From: an uncultured Prevotellaceae bacterium
GTDB taxonomy: Bacteria > Bacteroidota > Bacteroidia > Bacteroidales > Bacteroidaceae
Direction: 5' to 3'
Length of the DNA: 64,000 bases
Assembly (NCBI GenBank): GCA_947168395.1
Contig: CAMVLT010000004.1
Coordinates: forward strand, 1-64,000
Made by a program: the position numbers and the translations under genes. Shown here in pieces: positions 8,499 to 17,597 of this stretch (position 1 is its first letter; each line of letters begins with the position of its first letter). The notes beneath the pieces are model-generated. The model ran no database searches. It worked only from the letters and a program-made list of their open reading frames with translations, and was not told where the DNA came from.

Positions 8499-11408
8499 CT
8501 ATGAGATTGGTAATGTAATGATAAACTCTGTATAGGCGTCCTTCTCGGACTTCACGCTGATGTCGCCACCGTGGTTCTGGACTATCTCGCGGCTCAGGTA
8601 CAATCCTACGCCGGCAGCCTCGCCAGTGGTCTTGGTGGTGAAGAAGGGGTCGAATATCTTTTCGAGGATAGTCTGCTCGATGCCGATTCCGTTGTCGCGG
8701 ATGGTAATGTGGACGTGGGCATCGGCAAGGTTGACGTTGACAGAAACCTCGGGCTGGAACTTCTCGCGCTGGGCTTTCTTGCCAACAGCATAGACGGCAT
8801 TGCCTAAGATGCTCATTATCGTCTTGCTCAGCTGCTCGGCATTGCCTTTGATGCTGATGTCGCTTTGCGGCACGTCGAACGTTGTCTTGATACCGTAGCG
8901 GTTTATGTCCTCGGCAAAGTAGTTGCGCAGCATTTCCTCGTCCTGTCGCAACACCGTTACAAGGTTCATGGGCACGATGCCGCCGCTGCGGTCTTTCAGC
9001 ATTTCCTCCATCGCTTTCAGCGTGCGGGTGGTGTTCTGGCCGTGCTCGCCTACTTTCTGCAGGTTGCCGTGCAGCATATCGAGTACATCCATGGTGTCTT
9101 CGTAGTTCTCTTGGTCCATGTTGTCCTTGTCGTCCTCGATGTTCGCCTCGATGTCCTTGACCAGTCCCTCTGAGAGTTTCGAGAAGTTGTTGATGTAGTT
9201 CAGGGGGTTCAGTATGCGGTCGATGAGTCCCTGGGTCAGTTTACCCACCGTGGCCATCTTTTCCTGGCGTATCAGTTCGTGCTGGGCCTCACCCAGTTCG
9301 TGGAGTGCAGTCTCTAAGCTGCGCGACTTCTCCTCAATCTCGTCCTTTTGCTTCACCACCTCGGCTGTGCGCTCCTTGACGATGCGCTCCAGTTTCTCCT
9401 TTTCCTGACTCAGTCTGTGCAGGCGGTAGCGCAGCAAGGCATAGACCAGCAGTCCGGCGAGTAGGATATAGAGCACGTTCATGTACCAGCGGAGATAGAA
9501 GGGGGCATCAATGGTAAAGGCCATCTTGACCTCTTCTGTTAACTCACCCGTGGCTAACTGTGCCTGGATGGTGAGGGTATACGAGCCGTAGGGCAGGTTG
9601 ATGAACTCGGCATCGCGGTCGTCGTCCCATGCACTCCAGTTACCGTCGTTCAGCCTGTATCTGTAGAGCGTGTTACCCACCAGAGGGGTATAGTCTAATG
9701 CGTAAGTGAAGCGCAGGTCGCGCTCGTTGCTGGCCAGCTTTGGCAATTCTCGTGGCATGTCGCCATAGCCGCCCCAGAGAATGCTGTCGCTGCCTAACTC
9801 CACCGAGCGGAACAGCAGTCGGGGCTTCGTCTCCAGCACGGGGTCTTTCACGCTGGTGTCGATGACGATGATGCCCTTGTCGTTGCCTATCCATATTTCG
9901 CTGCCACGGGTAAACAGGGCATGTGTGGGGACATCGGAAATGGTGCTCAGTATCTTGTCTATGTCCGACAGCCGCTTGCCGTCCTTCCATCTGTAGAGTG
10001 CTTTACCCTTGTTGTCAGTCAGCCAGGTGATGCCGCCTTCGTCGTCAAACGAGAAGAGAGGGTAGGGGAAGGGTATTGAAGAATCGATGCTGACTGGCGC
10101 CACCTTGCCGTTTACTGGCACGATGGTGAGGGCTGTCTCCATCGAGCGTTCACCCTTGAAAGGCATGAACTTGGCTTCTGTGGCCAGCTTGCGCCATACC
10201 TCGCCATACATGTTCTGCAGCCAGATGGTGCCTTGGTTGTCCTTGATAATCTTTGTCACCTTTTCCAGGGCACACACTTTCTGGCGGTTGCTGCCGTCCA
10301 TCCGTTGTGAATAAACGCCGTCCATCTCGCCGCTGTAGAACTGGTTGGCCTCGTTCAGTATCGAGGTGGCATTGGTGATTGTCAGTTGTCGGACGGTGCC
10401 GCTGGGGGTGATGCTGAAGATACCGTTGGCTGTGGCGGCTAACAGCCCCTGCCGGGTGTTGGCCAACTGCCAGCAGCCGTGGTTGATGCCTGCCACCTGC
10501 TCGAACACTCTTCCCTTCAGGCGTAAAAGGCCGTTGGAGGTACCGACATATATCTTGCCCTCAAGTTCGCCGATGCTCAGCACTTCGCCCTTCACCCCCT
10601 CGTTGGTCGAAAAGTGGGAGTATGCCGATGGTATGCCTATGGAGGATACGCCCATCTCGGTGGCTACCCATAGCCGTCCGTGACCGTCGTAGGCTACGTA
10701 GGTGACATCGTTGCTGCAGAGTCCGTTAGCCTCGGTGATGGTGTAGAGCTGGTTGCCGGCATCATCGGTGATGATGAGTCCCTGTCCTCGTTTCACTACC
10801 GCTTGCAGTCCGTTCTCTAACGGCTCTGTCTGGGTAATGTCATCTAATATGACGACCTCGTTATTGTTGGCTAATTTATCGGCTTGTATGATGTCCGACA
10901 TGCCTACACGCAGCTCTTCACTGGAAATCTTTTGCTTGACGGTGACCTTGTCGCCTTCTACCTTATATATATTACCGTCGGTGACCAGGAACAGCAACTC
11001 GCCGTCTTCCTCCCATATCTCCAGCACCTCGCCGCGAAAAGCGTCTTCCTTGCCTGTCCGCTCTAAGCAGAGCTCGCCGTTGTCTTTGCGGCGTACCCGG
11101 CCAAAGTAGTTGTAGCCGCCCGCCCTGATGACATCGTCCTTGTCGCGGTAGACCACCGTGACTCGGGTGATGCCTGGCGTATGGATAATGCGCCACTCCA
11201 CATGGTCGTAGTACATCACACCTTCGAAGTTGGCAACAAATACCGTACCGTCGCTGCCCATCTCGATGTCGAAGTTGTGGTTGTGAGCCTGATAGACCTC
11301 TGCGGAGTAGTTGCGCAGGAAAGGAATGCCCTGTGCTCCAGCAGAGCTAAGGAACAAAGGGAAGAAGAGGAATGAAAGTATCAGCAGTTTCTTGTACGTC
11401 ATAGTCAT
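8499..11408 (-). CDS. Propeller-type membrane sensor with degenerate histidine kinase module
   Basis: About 969 aa. Signal peptide MTMTYKKLLILSFLFF at the start, two-component-regulator beta-propeller repeats over roughly residues 30-560, a Y_Y_Y-like immunoglobulin domain at about 563-630 (YRLNDGNWSAWDDD), one membrane helix near 650, a coiled coil, then a HisKA-like helix and HATPase domain (IRDNGIGIE, FDPFFTTKT, GVGLYLSREIV). The H-box reads QGLIDRILNPLN, so the phosphoacceptor His-Glu is Asp-Arg and self-phosphorylation is unlikely. The frame is open to 11600, but the ATG at 11408, forming ATGA with the upstream stop and followed by the signal peptide, is the sensible start. No response-regulator or AraC domain is fused, unlike classical Bacteroides hybrid systems. 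Confidence 0.85.
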   Translation of the reverse strand: MTMTYKKLLILSFLFFPLFLSSAGAQGIPFLRNYSAEVYQAHNHNFDIEMGSDGTVFVANFEGVMYYDHVEWRIIHTPGITRVTVVYRDKDDVIRAGGYNYFGRVRRKDNGELCLERTGKEDAFRGEVLEIWEEDGELLFLVTDGNIYKVEGDKVTVKQKISSEELRVGMSDIIQADKLANNNEVVILDDITQTEPLENGLQAVVKRGQGLIITDDAGNQLYTITEANGLCSNDVTYVAYDGHGRLWVATEMGVSSIGIPSAYSHFSTNEGVKGEVLSIGELEGKIYVGTSNGLLRLKGRVFEQVAGINHGCWQLANTRQGLLAATANGIFSITPSGTVRQLTITNATSILNEANQFYSGEMDGVYSQRMDGSNRQKVCALEKVTKIIKDNQGTIWLQNMYGEVWRKLATEAKFMPFKGERSMETALTIVPVNGKVAPVSIDSSIPFPYPLFSFDDEGGITWLTDNKGKALYRWKDGKRLSDIDKILSTISDVPTHALFTRGSEIWIGNDKGIIVIDTSVKDPVLETKPRLLFRSVELGSDSILWGGYGDMPRELPKLASNERDLRFTYALDYTPLVGNTLYRYRLNDGNWSAWDDDRDAEFINLPYGSYTLTIQAQLATGELTEEVKMAFTIDAPFYLRWYMNVLYILLAGLLVYALLRYRLHRLSQEKEKLERIVKERTAEVVKQKDEIEEKSRSLETALHELGEAQHELIRQEKMATVGKLTQGLIDRILNPLNYINNFSKLSEGLVKDIEANIEDDKDNMDQENYEDTMDVLDMLHGNLQKVGEHGQNTTRTLKAMEEMLKDRSGGIVPMNLVTVLRQDEEMLRNYFAEDINRYGIKTTFDVPQSDISIKGNAEQLSKTIMSILGNAVYAVGKKAQREKFQPEVSVNVNLADAHVHITIRDNGIGIEQTILEKIFDPFFTTKTTGEAAGVGLYLSREIVQNHGGDISVKSEKDAYTEFIITLPIS

Positions 11409-12964
11409 TTGAATTTTTCGTAAGGTACATTTCTGCCAATGTAGTAGTTCCACTCGTCGGTGGTGAAGTTGCGTTTCAGCTTGTGGCTGACAATGTCTAC
11501 CATCGTAGGCACCGACAGCAGCGCCTCGGTGACGTTGCCGTTCTGGTCGCCTATCCAGGCGTATTTCTTCGATCGGTCGAACGTGAAGCTCATAATCCAC
11601 GAGCCTGCCGAGAGCAGCGTCATGGGTTCAATCTTCTCGCTGGCGGTATTCCACAGTTTCATGGTGCCGTCGTAGCTTGCCGAGTACAGTTGATGACCGT
11701 TCACCCTGATTTTCGAGATTCGCGACAGGTGTCCCTGCAGCTTGGTCGTCTTCTCCGATTGCTCGTCGTACAGATAAATGGTACCGTCGCTCATGCCGTA
11801 GGCCCGCGTCTTGGTGTTTTTCGAACTGGCGAAGGCTGTTACCCGTCCAGGGACTTTGATGTCGGAGGTGATAAACTCGTTGATGTTCTTCACCAAATGC
11901 TGGTGGCCTTGGTCGTCGAACAGCAGCGGCATGTTGTCGTAGCGGCTGCTGGCGGTGATGTGGAAGTCGAGTTCGCGGGTGGCGACTATCATGTCGCGCT
12001 GCTTGTCGTAGACGGCCAGTCCGCGTTCGCCTACCAGCAGCAGGCTGTTGTCGTCGAGCGAAGTGATGTAAGAGGGGTTTTCGAGCATTTCCATGACGAT
12101 GACCCTTGGCATACCGTTCTTGATAATAATTAAGTGGCCGCTGCGGCTGACGGCATAGATGATGTCGTCATCGATATAGGCGTCGCGGAAGTCGTAGGCC
12201 TTGTCGCTCAGCAGCGTGGTGCTCTGCAGCTTGTCGTCCTGCCGCTTGTGGAGCATGATTTCGCCGTAGGTGCTGACGGTCACAACGCTGTTGTCGTCAG
12301 CCGACTCGTAAGCCAGTCCCATGACCAGTCCGTTGTGACAAGCCCAGGTGCGCTTGCTCTCGCTGGCCGTCAGCAGCGACTGGAACACCGCCGGGTAGTA
12401 GACGTCGCCATTGTAACGGTTGGTGAATACGTATGACGAGTAGGCCAGCAGGTCGGCCAGTTCCTTGTTTCCCAACTGTGCCTGGATGGACGACAGCGAC
12501 CCCAACGAGCGCCCCAAGGCCGTAAAGCTCAGGGTGTCGGTCATGCGCTTCGACAACTCGGCCTGTATGCGCTGGTGCTCTGCCGTCTGCCGCTCTTCCT
12601 CAGCTATCAGACGGGCTTGCTGTGCCTGATGTTCCGAGTGTACGGCCTGCTCCTGTGCCGCAAGTGCATTCTGCCGCTCCACTTCCGAACGGTGACGCAT
12701 CTCGTTGGCTACGCGGGTCTGCTGGATGGCTTCCTCGCGCTGCTCGTCAGAGATTTCCTTCTGCTGGTAGGCTATTGCCTCCATCTGCTTGCTGACGCTG
12801 CGCACTACGGCCGACCGTTTCTCCTCCTTCTGCAGTTCGGCTATCTGTGCCTCCAAGTCGGCTACGTGCTGACGTTCTTGCTGCCAGCCCCACAGTCCCG
12901 CTGCCGTTGATGCTGTCAGCAGCAGTCCTACTGCACCTATTACTATGTCCCGCTTATGCTTCAA
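11405..12964 (-). CDS. Membrane-anchored coiled-coil/WD40-like repeat protein
   Basis: 519 aa. An N-terminal membrane helix (about residues 9-27, IVIGAVGLLLTASTAAGLWG) is followed by a long Gln/Glu-rich coiled coil (about 30-150). A beta-propeller of WD40-like blades runs from about 200 to 500 (for example SRISKIRVNGHQLYSASYDG, TMKLWNT). It has no enzymatic motif, so a scaffold or sensing role is likely; orientation in the membrane is not certain. It sits between the response regulator/phosphatase (29-bp gap) and the propeller sensor kinase (4-base ATGA overlap), so it probably belongs to the same signalling assembly. Confidence 0.75.
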   Translation of the reverse strand: MKHKRDIVIGAVGLLLTASTAAGLWGWQQERQHVADLEAQIAELQKEEKRSAVVRSVSKQMEAIAYQQKEISDEQREEAIQQTRVANEMRHRSEVERQNALAAQEQAVHSEHQAQQARLIAEEERQTAEHQRIQAELSKRMTDTLSFTALGRSLGSLSSIQAQLGNKELADLLAYSSYVFTNRYNGDVYYPAVFQSLLTASESKRTWACHNGLVMGLAYESADDNSVVTVSTYGEIMLHKRQDDKLQSTTLLSDKAYDFRDAYIDDDIIYAVSRSGHLIIIKNGMPRVIVMEMLENPSYITSLDDNSLLLVGERGLAVYDKQRDMIVATRELDFHITASSRYDNMPLLFDDQGHQHLVKNINEFITSDIKVPGRVTAFASSKNTKTRAYGMSDGTIYLYDEQSEKTTKLQGHLSRISKIRVNGHQLYSASYDGTMKLWNTASEKIEPMTLLSAGSWIMSFTFDRSKKYAWIGDQNGNVTEALLSVPTMVDIVSHKLKRNFTTDEWNYYIGRNVPYEKFK

Positions 12965-12993
12965 ACTTCAATTCTTGAATTACAAACTCCAAT

Positions 12994-14157
12994 TTAAAGT
13001 CGCTTCAGCGCCAGCACGGTGATGTCGTCGCTCTGTTCGGCCTCGCCGGCAAAGGCGGCCACGTCGGCCTTGATGGCTTCGACCATCTGCTGGCAGTTGT
13101 GCATGGCCACGTCTTCGAGCGTGTCTTCCAACCGCTGCTCGCCAAATTCCTCGTTCGCCGTGCTCATAGCCTCGGTCACGCCGTCGGTGAACATCACGAG
13201 TGCATCGCCTTTTTCCAGCTTCAGCGTTCCCTCGTGGTAGGTAATGCCGTCGATGGCACCCGCCATGGGGTCAGTCGACATGGGCAGCGGCGAAATATCT
13301 CCTTTATGCTTCAGAATGTAGGGCGGGTTGTGGCCTGCGTTGCAATAGGTCACCTCACCCGTGTTGACATCGATAATGCCGTAGAACACGGTGACGAACA
13401 TGCAGTCGACCGACTCCTGGGCCAGCAGTCTGTTGCTGTAGGTGATGCAGTCGGCAGGACTGCCGCCACGGATGCCCGTAGCCCGTATCAGCGTCCGGCT
13501 GACGGCCATGAAGATGGCAGCCGGAATGCCCTTGCCGCTGACGTCGGCAATGACAAAGCCCACGCGGTTGTCGTCGATGCGGAAGAGGTCGTAGAAATCG
13601 CCGCCCACGTCCTTGGCAGGCGTCATCGAGGCGGCTATGTCAATCTTCGGGGCTAAGTCGGGGAACGGTGGGAAAACGCGCGGCAGAATAGCCTGCTGAA
13701 TCTCGCTGGCAATAGCCAGGTCGCCCTTCAGCGATTCCAGCTGCGTATGCTCCTTCTGCATCTGGTGGACGTAGTTGATTTGCTCGATGGCCTTCTCAAT
13801 GGTCACGCTCAGGTCGTCCAGGTCAATGGGTTTAGTAGCGAAGTCGAACGCGCCATTGTTCATGGCCTGACGGATGTTGCCCATGTCGCCGTAGGCGCTC
13901 ACCATGATGACCTTCAATGCGGGATTGCGCATTTCATTCACCTTGGCCAGCAGCGTCAGACCGTCCATCTCGGGCATGTTGATGTCCGAGAGTATAATTT
14001 CAATGTCGGGGTGCTTCACCATCATGGTCAGCGCCTCCAGTCCATTGTGTGCAAATACGAATTCGTACTCTCCCTTACGTATTTTTCTTCTAAAGTATTG
14101 TGTCAACAGTAGTTCGAGATCCATCTCGTCGTCGACACTCAGAATTTTTACAGCCAT
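12994..14157 (-). CDS. Response regulator with SpoIIE/RsbU-type PP2C phosphatase output
   Basis: 387 aa. A receiver domain (about 1-125) has the acidic pair VDDE, the phosphorylation Asp in LSDINMP, and the conserved Ser and Lys in VSAYG and TKPID. A linker coiled coil leads to a PPM/SpoIIE phosphatase domain (about 175-387) with DVGGDFYD, ADVSGKGIPAA, TDGVTEA and QSDDITVL metal-binding motifs. Proteins of this build dephosphorylate STAS anti-anti-sigma proteins in partner-switching pathways. A STAS protein (61333) and an RsbW-like kinase (63792) are encoded at the other end of the window. The flanking genes suggest that the two kinases here feed this receiver. Confidence 0.92.
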   Translation of the reverse strand: MAVKILSVDDEMDLELLLTQYFRRKIRKGEYEFVFAHNGLEALTMMVKHPDIEIILSDINMPEMDGLTLLAKVNEMRNPALKVIMVSAYGDMGNIRQAMNNGAFDFATKPIDLDDLSVTIEKAIEQINYVHQMQKEHTQLESLKGDLAIASEIQQAILPRVFPPFPDLAPKIDIAASMTPAKDVGGDFYDLFRIDDNRVGFVIADVSGKGIPAAIFMAVSRTLIRATGIRGGSPADCITYSNRLLAQESVDCMFVTVFYGIIDVNTGEVTYCNAGHNPPYILKHKGDISPLPMSTDPMAGAIDGITYHEGTLKLEKGDALVMFTDGVTEAMSTANEEFGEQRLEDTLEDVAMHNCQQMVEAIKADVAAFAGEAEQSDDITVLALKRL

Positions 14158-14191
14158 ATATTTAGTACAAATAATTAACTACAACTTACGA

Positions 14192-16393
14192 TTAAGAGAA
14201 CGCAACTGTCAGTCCGGCCATGACAATGCTTACCATCGACATCAGCTTGATGAGGATGTTCAGGCTGGGGCCGCTGGTGTCCTTGAACGGGTCGCCCACG
14301 GTGTCGCCCACGATAGTAGCTTTGTGGCAGGCAGAGCCTTTGCCGCCGAAGTTGCCTTCCTCCACCATCTTCTTCGCATTGTCCCAGGCACCTCCGGCAT
14401 TGGCCATGAAGACGGCCAGGGTGAAGCCTGCTGTCAGACCGCCCACGAGCAAGCCCATGACACCGGCTACGCCGAGCAGACAGCCAACAACAATGGGGAT
14501 GGCAATGGCGAGGAGCGACGGGAAGATCATCTCCTTCTGTGCCGAACGGGTGGAGATTTCCACGCAACGGCTATAGTCGGGTGTACCCGTACCTTCGAGG
14601 ATACCCTTGATTTCACGGAACTGACGGCGAACTTCTTCTACCATCGACTGGGCGGCGCGTCCGACGGCACCCATCGTTAGGCCGCAGAACAGGAAGGCGG
14701 CCATACCGCCGATGAAGGCTCCGACGAGCACTTTGGGGTTCATCAGGTTCACCTGGAAGTACTCCATGAATTGCACCATGTCGGCCGACTCGGGGTTGAA
14801 GATGTTTCCTGCGTTGTCGATAAAGGTCTGGCCATTCTCCACGGCACGGGCCATCGCAATCTTGATTTCCTCCACATACGAAGCCAGCAGGGCCAGAGCC
14901 GTCAGAGCGGCCGAGCCGATGGCAAAGCCCTTACCCGTGGCAGCGGTAGTGTTGCCCAGAGCGTCGAGGGCGTCAGTACGCTGGCGGACCTCAGGCTCCA
15001 GCTCACTCATCTCGGCATTACCGCCGGCATTGTCGGCAATGGGACCGTAGGCGTCGGTGGCCAAGGTGATGCCAAGCGTTGAGAGCATACCCACGGCGGC
15101 GATGCCGATGCCATAGAGACCGCGCGACATGGAGCTGGCCGTCATTGAGAGGTCGAAGCCGTTGGCGCAGAGATAACTCAGCATGATAGCGACAGAGATG
15201 GTCACCACCGGAATCATCGTGGAAATCATACCTGTACCTATACCTTTTATAATTACAGTAGCGGCACCCGTTTGCGACGAGGCGGCAATGTCCTGTGTCG
15301 GCTTATACGAGTGTGAGGTGTAGTACTCCGTTCCCTGTCCGATAATGACACCAGCGCAGAGGCCCGTGATTACTGAGAATGAAACACCCAACCAGTTCTC
15401 AATCTGGAAGAGGTATAATATAATAAAGGTGGCAACGGCAATAAGCACGGCGCTGACGTTGGTGCCCAACGAAAGCGACTTCAGCAGTTCCTTCATGCCG
15501 GCGCCCTCCTTGGTGCGAACCAGGAAGATGCCGATGAGCGACAGGAAAATGCCTACGGCAGCAATGATCATCGGGGCGATGACGGCCTTCAGCTGCATGT
15601 CGCCGTTCATGACAAAAGCAGTAGCACCCAGGGCTGCCGTCGACAAGATAGAGCCACAGTAGCTCTCGTAGAGGTCGGCACCCATGCCAGCCACGTCGCC
15701 CACGTTGTCGCCCACGTTGTCGGCAATGGTAGCGGGGTTACGCGGGTCGTCCTCTGGGATGTCCTGTTCCACCTTGCCCACCAGGTCGGCGCCTACGTCA
15801 GCGGCCTTCGTGTAGATACCGCCGCCTACACGGGCAAACAGGGCCTGGGTCGAGGCACCCATGCCGAAGGTCAGCATCGTGGTGGTGATGGTGATGAGCG
15901 AGATGCCCGTACCAGGATAGACGGCACTCAGGATGAGAAACCACATGGCGATGTCGAGCAGGCCCAGGCCCACTACCGTCAGACCCATCACGGCTCCGCT
16001 GCGGAAGGCTATCTTCAAGCCTCGGTTCAGTCCCTGGCGGGCGCCGTTGGCCGTGCGGCCGCTGGCGTAGGTGGCTGTCTTCATGCCGAAGAAACCGGCC
16101 AGGCCGCTAAAGAAACCGCCCGTAAGGAAGGCTACGGGCACCCACGGGTTCTGAACGTGCAGAACGTAGGCCATGAAGGCAAAGATGACGGCCAGCACCA
16201 CGAAGACGATGGTCACCACCTTGTACTGTTGTTTCAGATAGGCCATGGCACCGCGGCGCACATGACCGGCAATCTCTCTCATTCTCGGCGTACCTTCATC
16301 CTCTCCAATCATCTGGCGGAAGAAGAACCACGCCATGCTCAATGCTACCACCGATGCGATGGGCACAAGCCAAAATGCTGCAGGAATATACAT
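14192..16393 (-). CDS. hppA: Membrane-bound ion-pumping pyrophosphatase
   Basis: 733 aa, about 16 membrane helices. The enzyme couples pyrophosphate hydrolysis to export of H+ and/or Na+. The signature region [21 protein letters not shown], just before [18 protein letters not shown], carries the pyrophosphate/Mg ligands, and a second acidic region lies near the C-terminus ([15 protein letters not shown]). [10 protein letters not shown] has Ala where K+-independent enzymes carry Lys, which favours the K+-stimulated class; the pumped ion cannot be told safely. It is the first gene of the minus-strand run towards the small NRPS, 34 bp before the response regulator, with a promoter at 16426-16433. 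Confidence 0.93.
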   Translation of the reverse strand: MYIPAAFWLVPIASVVALSMAWFFFRQMIGEDEGTPRMREIAGHVRRGAMAYLKQQYKVVTIVFVVLAVIFAFMAYVLHVQNPWVPVAFLTGGFFSGLAGFFGMKTATYASGRTANGARQGLNRGLKIAFRSGAVMGLTVVGLGLLDIAMWFLILSAVYPGTGISLITITTTMLTFGMGASTQALFARVGGGIYTKAADVGADLVGKVEQDIPEDDPRNPATIADNVGDNVGDVAGMGADLYESYCGSILSTAALGATAFVMNGDMQLKAVIAPMIIAAVGIFLSLIGIFLVRTKEGAGMKELLKSLSLGTNVSAVLIAVATFIILYLFQIENWLGVSFSVITGLCAGVIIGQGTEYYTSHSYKPTQDIAASSQTGAATVIIKGIGTGMISTMIPVVTISVAIMLSYLCANGFDLSMTASSMSRGLYGIGIAAVGMLSTLGITLATDAYGPIADNAGGNAEMSELEPEVRQRTDALDALGNTTAATGKGFAIGSAALTALALLASYVEEIKIAMARAVENGQTFIDNAGNIFNPESADMVQFMEYFQVNLMNPKVLVGAFIGGMAAFLFCGLTMGAVGRAAQSMVEEVRRQFREIKGILEGTGTPDYSRCVEISTRSAQKEMIFPSLLAIAIPIVVGCLLGVAGVMGLLVGGLTAGFTLAVFMANAGGAWDNAKKMVEEGNFGGKGSACHKATIVGDTVGDPFKDTSGPSLNILIKLMSMVSIVMAGLTVAFS

Positions 16394-16425
16394 TGACTTA
16401 CAAGTTTTTGTTTTCTTTCTCCGTG

Positions 16426-16433
16426 CAAAATTA
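16426..16433 (-). promoter_or_regulatory. Bacteroidetes-type -7 element for hppA
   Basis: On the minus strand the sequence reads TAATTTTG, matching TAnnTTTG, about 33 bases before the hppA ATG and divergent from the promoter at 16466. It may drive the whole run down to 2829, since later gaps are at most 34 bp. Confidence 0.55.
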
Positions 16434-16465
16434 CGTAAAATATTTCTATTTCACAAATATTTTCG

Positions 16466-16473
16466 TAACTTTG
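16466..16473 (+). promoter_or_regulatory. Bacteroidetes-type -7 element TAACTTTG
   Basis: TAACTTTG followed by GCAC lies 14 bases before the ATG at 16488, giving a very short leader for the ATP-grasp-like gene and possibly the coupled GH43 gene. Confidence 0.55.
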
Positions 16474-16487
16474 CACAAAAAATCTTC

Positions 16488-17597
16488 ATGACGCTGCATA
16501 TTTTCAATCCAGAACACGATATTGCGCTGGCTTCAGGGCTGGCAAACTTCACCGCTCCGCACGCCGGAAGGCAGCTGCGTCACGACCTCGGATTCCTGCC
16601 TGCCATCTGGGCCCAAGAGGGCGATGTCGTACTGGTTGATGACGCGGAGCAGGCAGCGCGCTCGTGGCGCAAGCTGGCCCATCGCGCCAATACCCTATTA
16701 GGCTTTGAGAGTTCCCATAGGGGGAACTGTGAGTTTACCCAGGGTAAACTGGGAGTTCCCCCTATGGGAACTCTGGGTTTAGACCCCTGGGGCTGGAACA
16801 GCGTCCTATGCGCCTTCTTGGTCAGGCGTGGAGTAGACCGTTCGCTGCTGCCCGATTCCCAGCAGTTGCAGACAATTCGCGACTTGTCCCATCGCCGTTT
16901 GGCGGCTGCTTTGTTGCCTAAACTCAGAATGGAAGGTACGGTCGGCGAGGCGTTTGAATGTAAGACCCCAGAGCAGGTGGAAAGCCTGATGGCTCAGTAC
17001 GGCCAGTTGGTGATGAAAGCTCCCTGGTCGTCCAGTGGCCGAGGCCTCCGCTTTGTCAATCCTGCCAATAACGTACAGAATTCCACTTACCTTGCAGGCT
17101 GGTTTCGCAACGTCGTGAAGTTGCAGGGCTGTGTCATGGTAGAGCCATTATATAATAAGGTGAAAGACTTCGGTATGGAATTCTTCTCTGATGGCGAGGG
17201 ACACGTCGATTATCTCGGCCTGTCGCTGTTCCATACAGAGAACGGTGCCTATACGGGTAACATATTGGCTACGGAAAATGTAAAGCAGGAGATGATAAGT
17301 CGCTATATACCAGCAGAATTACTTGAAACCATTCAGGAAAAGATTTGCCACGAGTTAGGCGAAACCTATCGTGGAAAATATCGTGGTCCCTTCGGCATCG
17401 ACATGATGGCAGTCAATAATGGTCAATGGTCAATGTCCAATGGTCAATGTAAGCTCCATCCCTGTGTGGAAATCAACCTGCGCCGCACTATGGGACACGT
17501 AGCCTTGGCATTGTCGCCGAAGGACGACGACCTGCGCCGCGTCATGCGCATAGAGTATTCGAACAATAACTACCAACTAATAATAAACCGCTTATGA
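16488..17597 (+). CDS. Conserved Bacteroidales protein, ATP-grasp-like
   Basis: About 369 aa, cytoplasmic. The frame is open from 16335, but the upstream part overlaps the hppA start and promoter. The ATG at 16488 (MTLHIFNPEHDIALASG) directly follows a promoter and matches the usual start of this family as I recall it. The central region (LVMKAPWSSSGRGLRFV, VMVEPLYNKVKDFGMEF) and the end (GPFGIDMMAV, CVEINLRRTMGHVA) resemble an ATP-grasp fold, suggesting an ATP-dependent ligase of unknown substrate. Two low-complexity insertions are read through in frame: a nested palindrome (16708-16774) and 7-bp repeats (17421-17448). The stop forms ATGA with the GH43 gene. Confidence 0.7.
   Translation: MTLHIFNPEHDIALASGLANFTAPHAGRQLRHDLGFLPAIWAQEGDVVLVDDAEQAARSWRKLAHRANTLLGFESSHRGNCEFTQGKLGVPPMGTLGLDPWGWNSVLCAFLVRRGVDRSLLPDSQQLQTIRDLSHRRLAAALLPKLRMEGTVGEAFECKTPEQVESLMAQYGQLVMKAPWSSSGRGLRFVNPANNVQNSTYLAGWFRNVVKLQGCVMVEPLYNKVKDFGMEFFSDGEGHVDYLGLSLFHTENGAYTGNILATENVKQEMISRYIPAELLETIQEKICHELGETYRGKYRGPFGIDMMAVNNGQWSMSNGQCKLHPCVEINLRRTMGHVALALSPKDDDLRRVMRIEYSNNNYQLIINRL
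16708..16774. repeat. Nested palindrome inside the ATP-grasp-like gene
   Basis: The outer arms AGAGTTCCCATAGGGGGAAC(T) (16708-16728) and their exact complement (16754-16774) enclose an inner perfect palindrome AGTTTACCC-A-GGGTAAACT (16732-16750). Each outer arm is itself nearly palindromic (AGTTCCC...GGGAACT). The whole could fold into a very stable hairpin. It is translated in frame as a Gly/Pro-rich loop. Confidence 0.85.
17421..17448. repeat. Four 7-bp tandem repeats (GGTCAAT type) in coding sequence
   Basis: The units are GGTCAAT, GGTCAAT, GTCCAAT and GGTCAAT, preceded by a diverged AGTCAAT. They encode NNGQWSMSNGQ in a loop between conserved ATP-grasp segments. Confidence 0.85.

Noticed and set aside
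11409..11600. N-terminal extension of the propeller sensor kinase
   Set aside because: It lies inside the preceding gene in another frame; the ATG at 11408 is followed by a signal peptide and forms ATGA with that gene's stop.
16335..16487. N-terminal extension of the ATP-grasp-like protein
   Set aside because: It overlaps the hppA start and both divergent promoters; the ATG at 16488 fits the promoter and family start.
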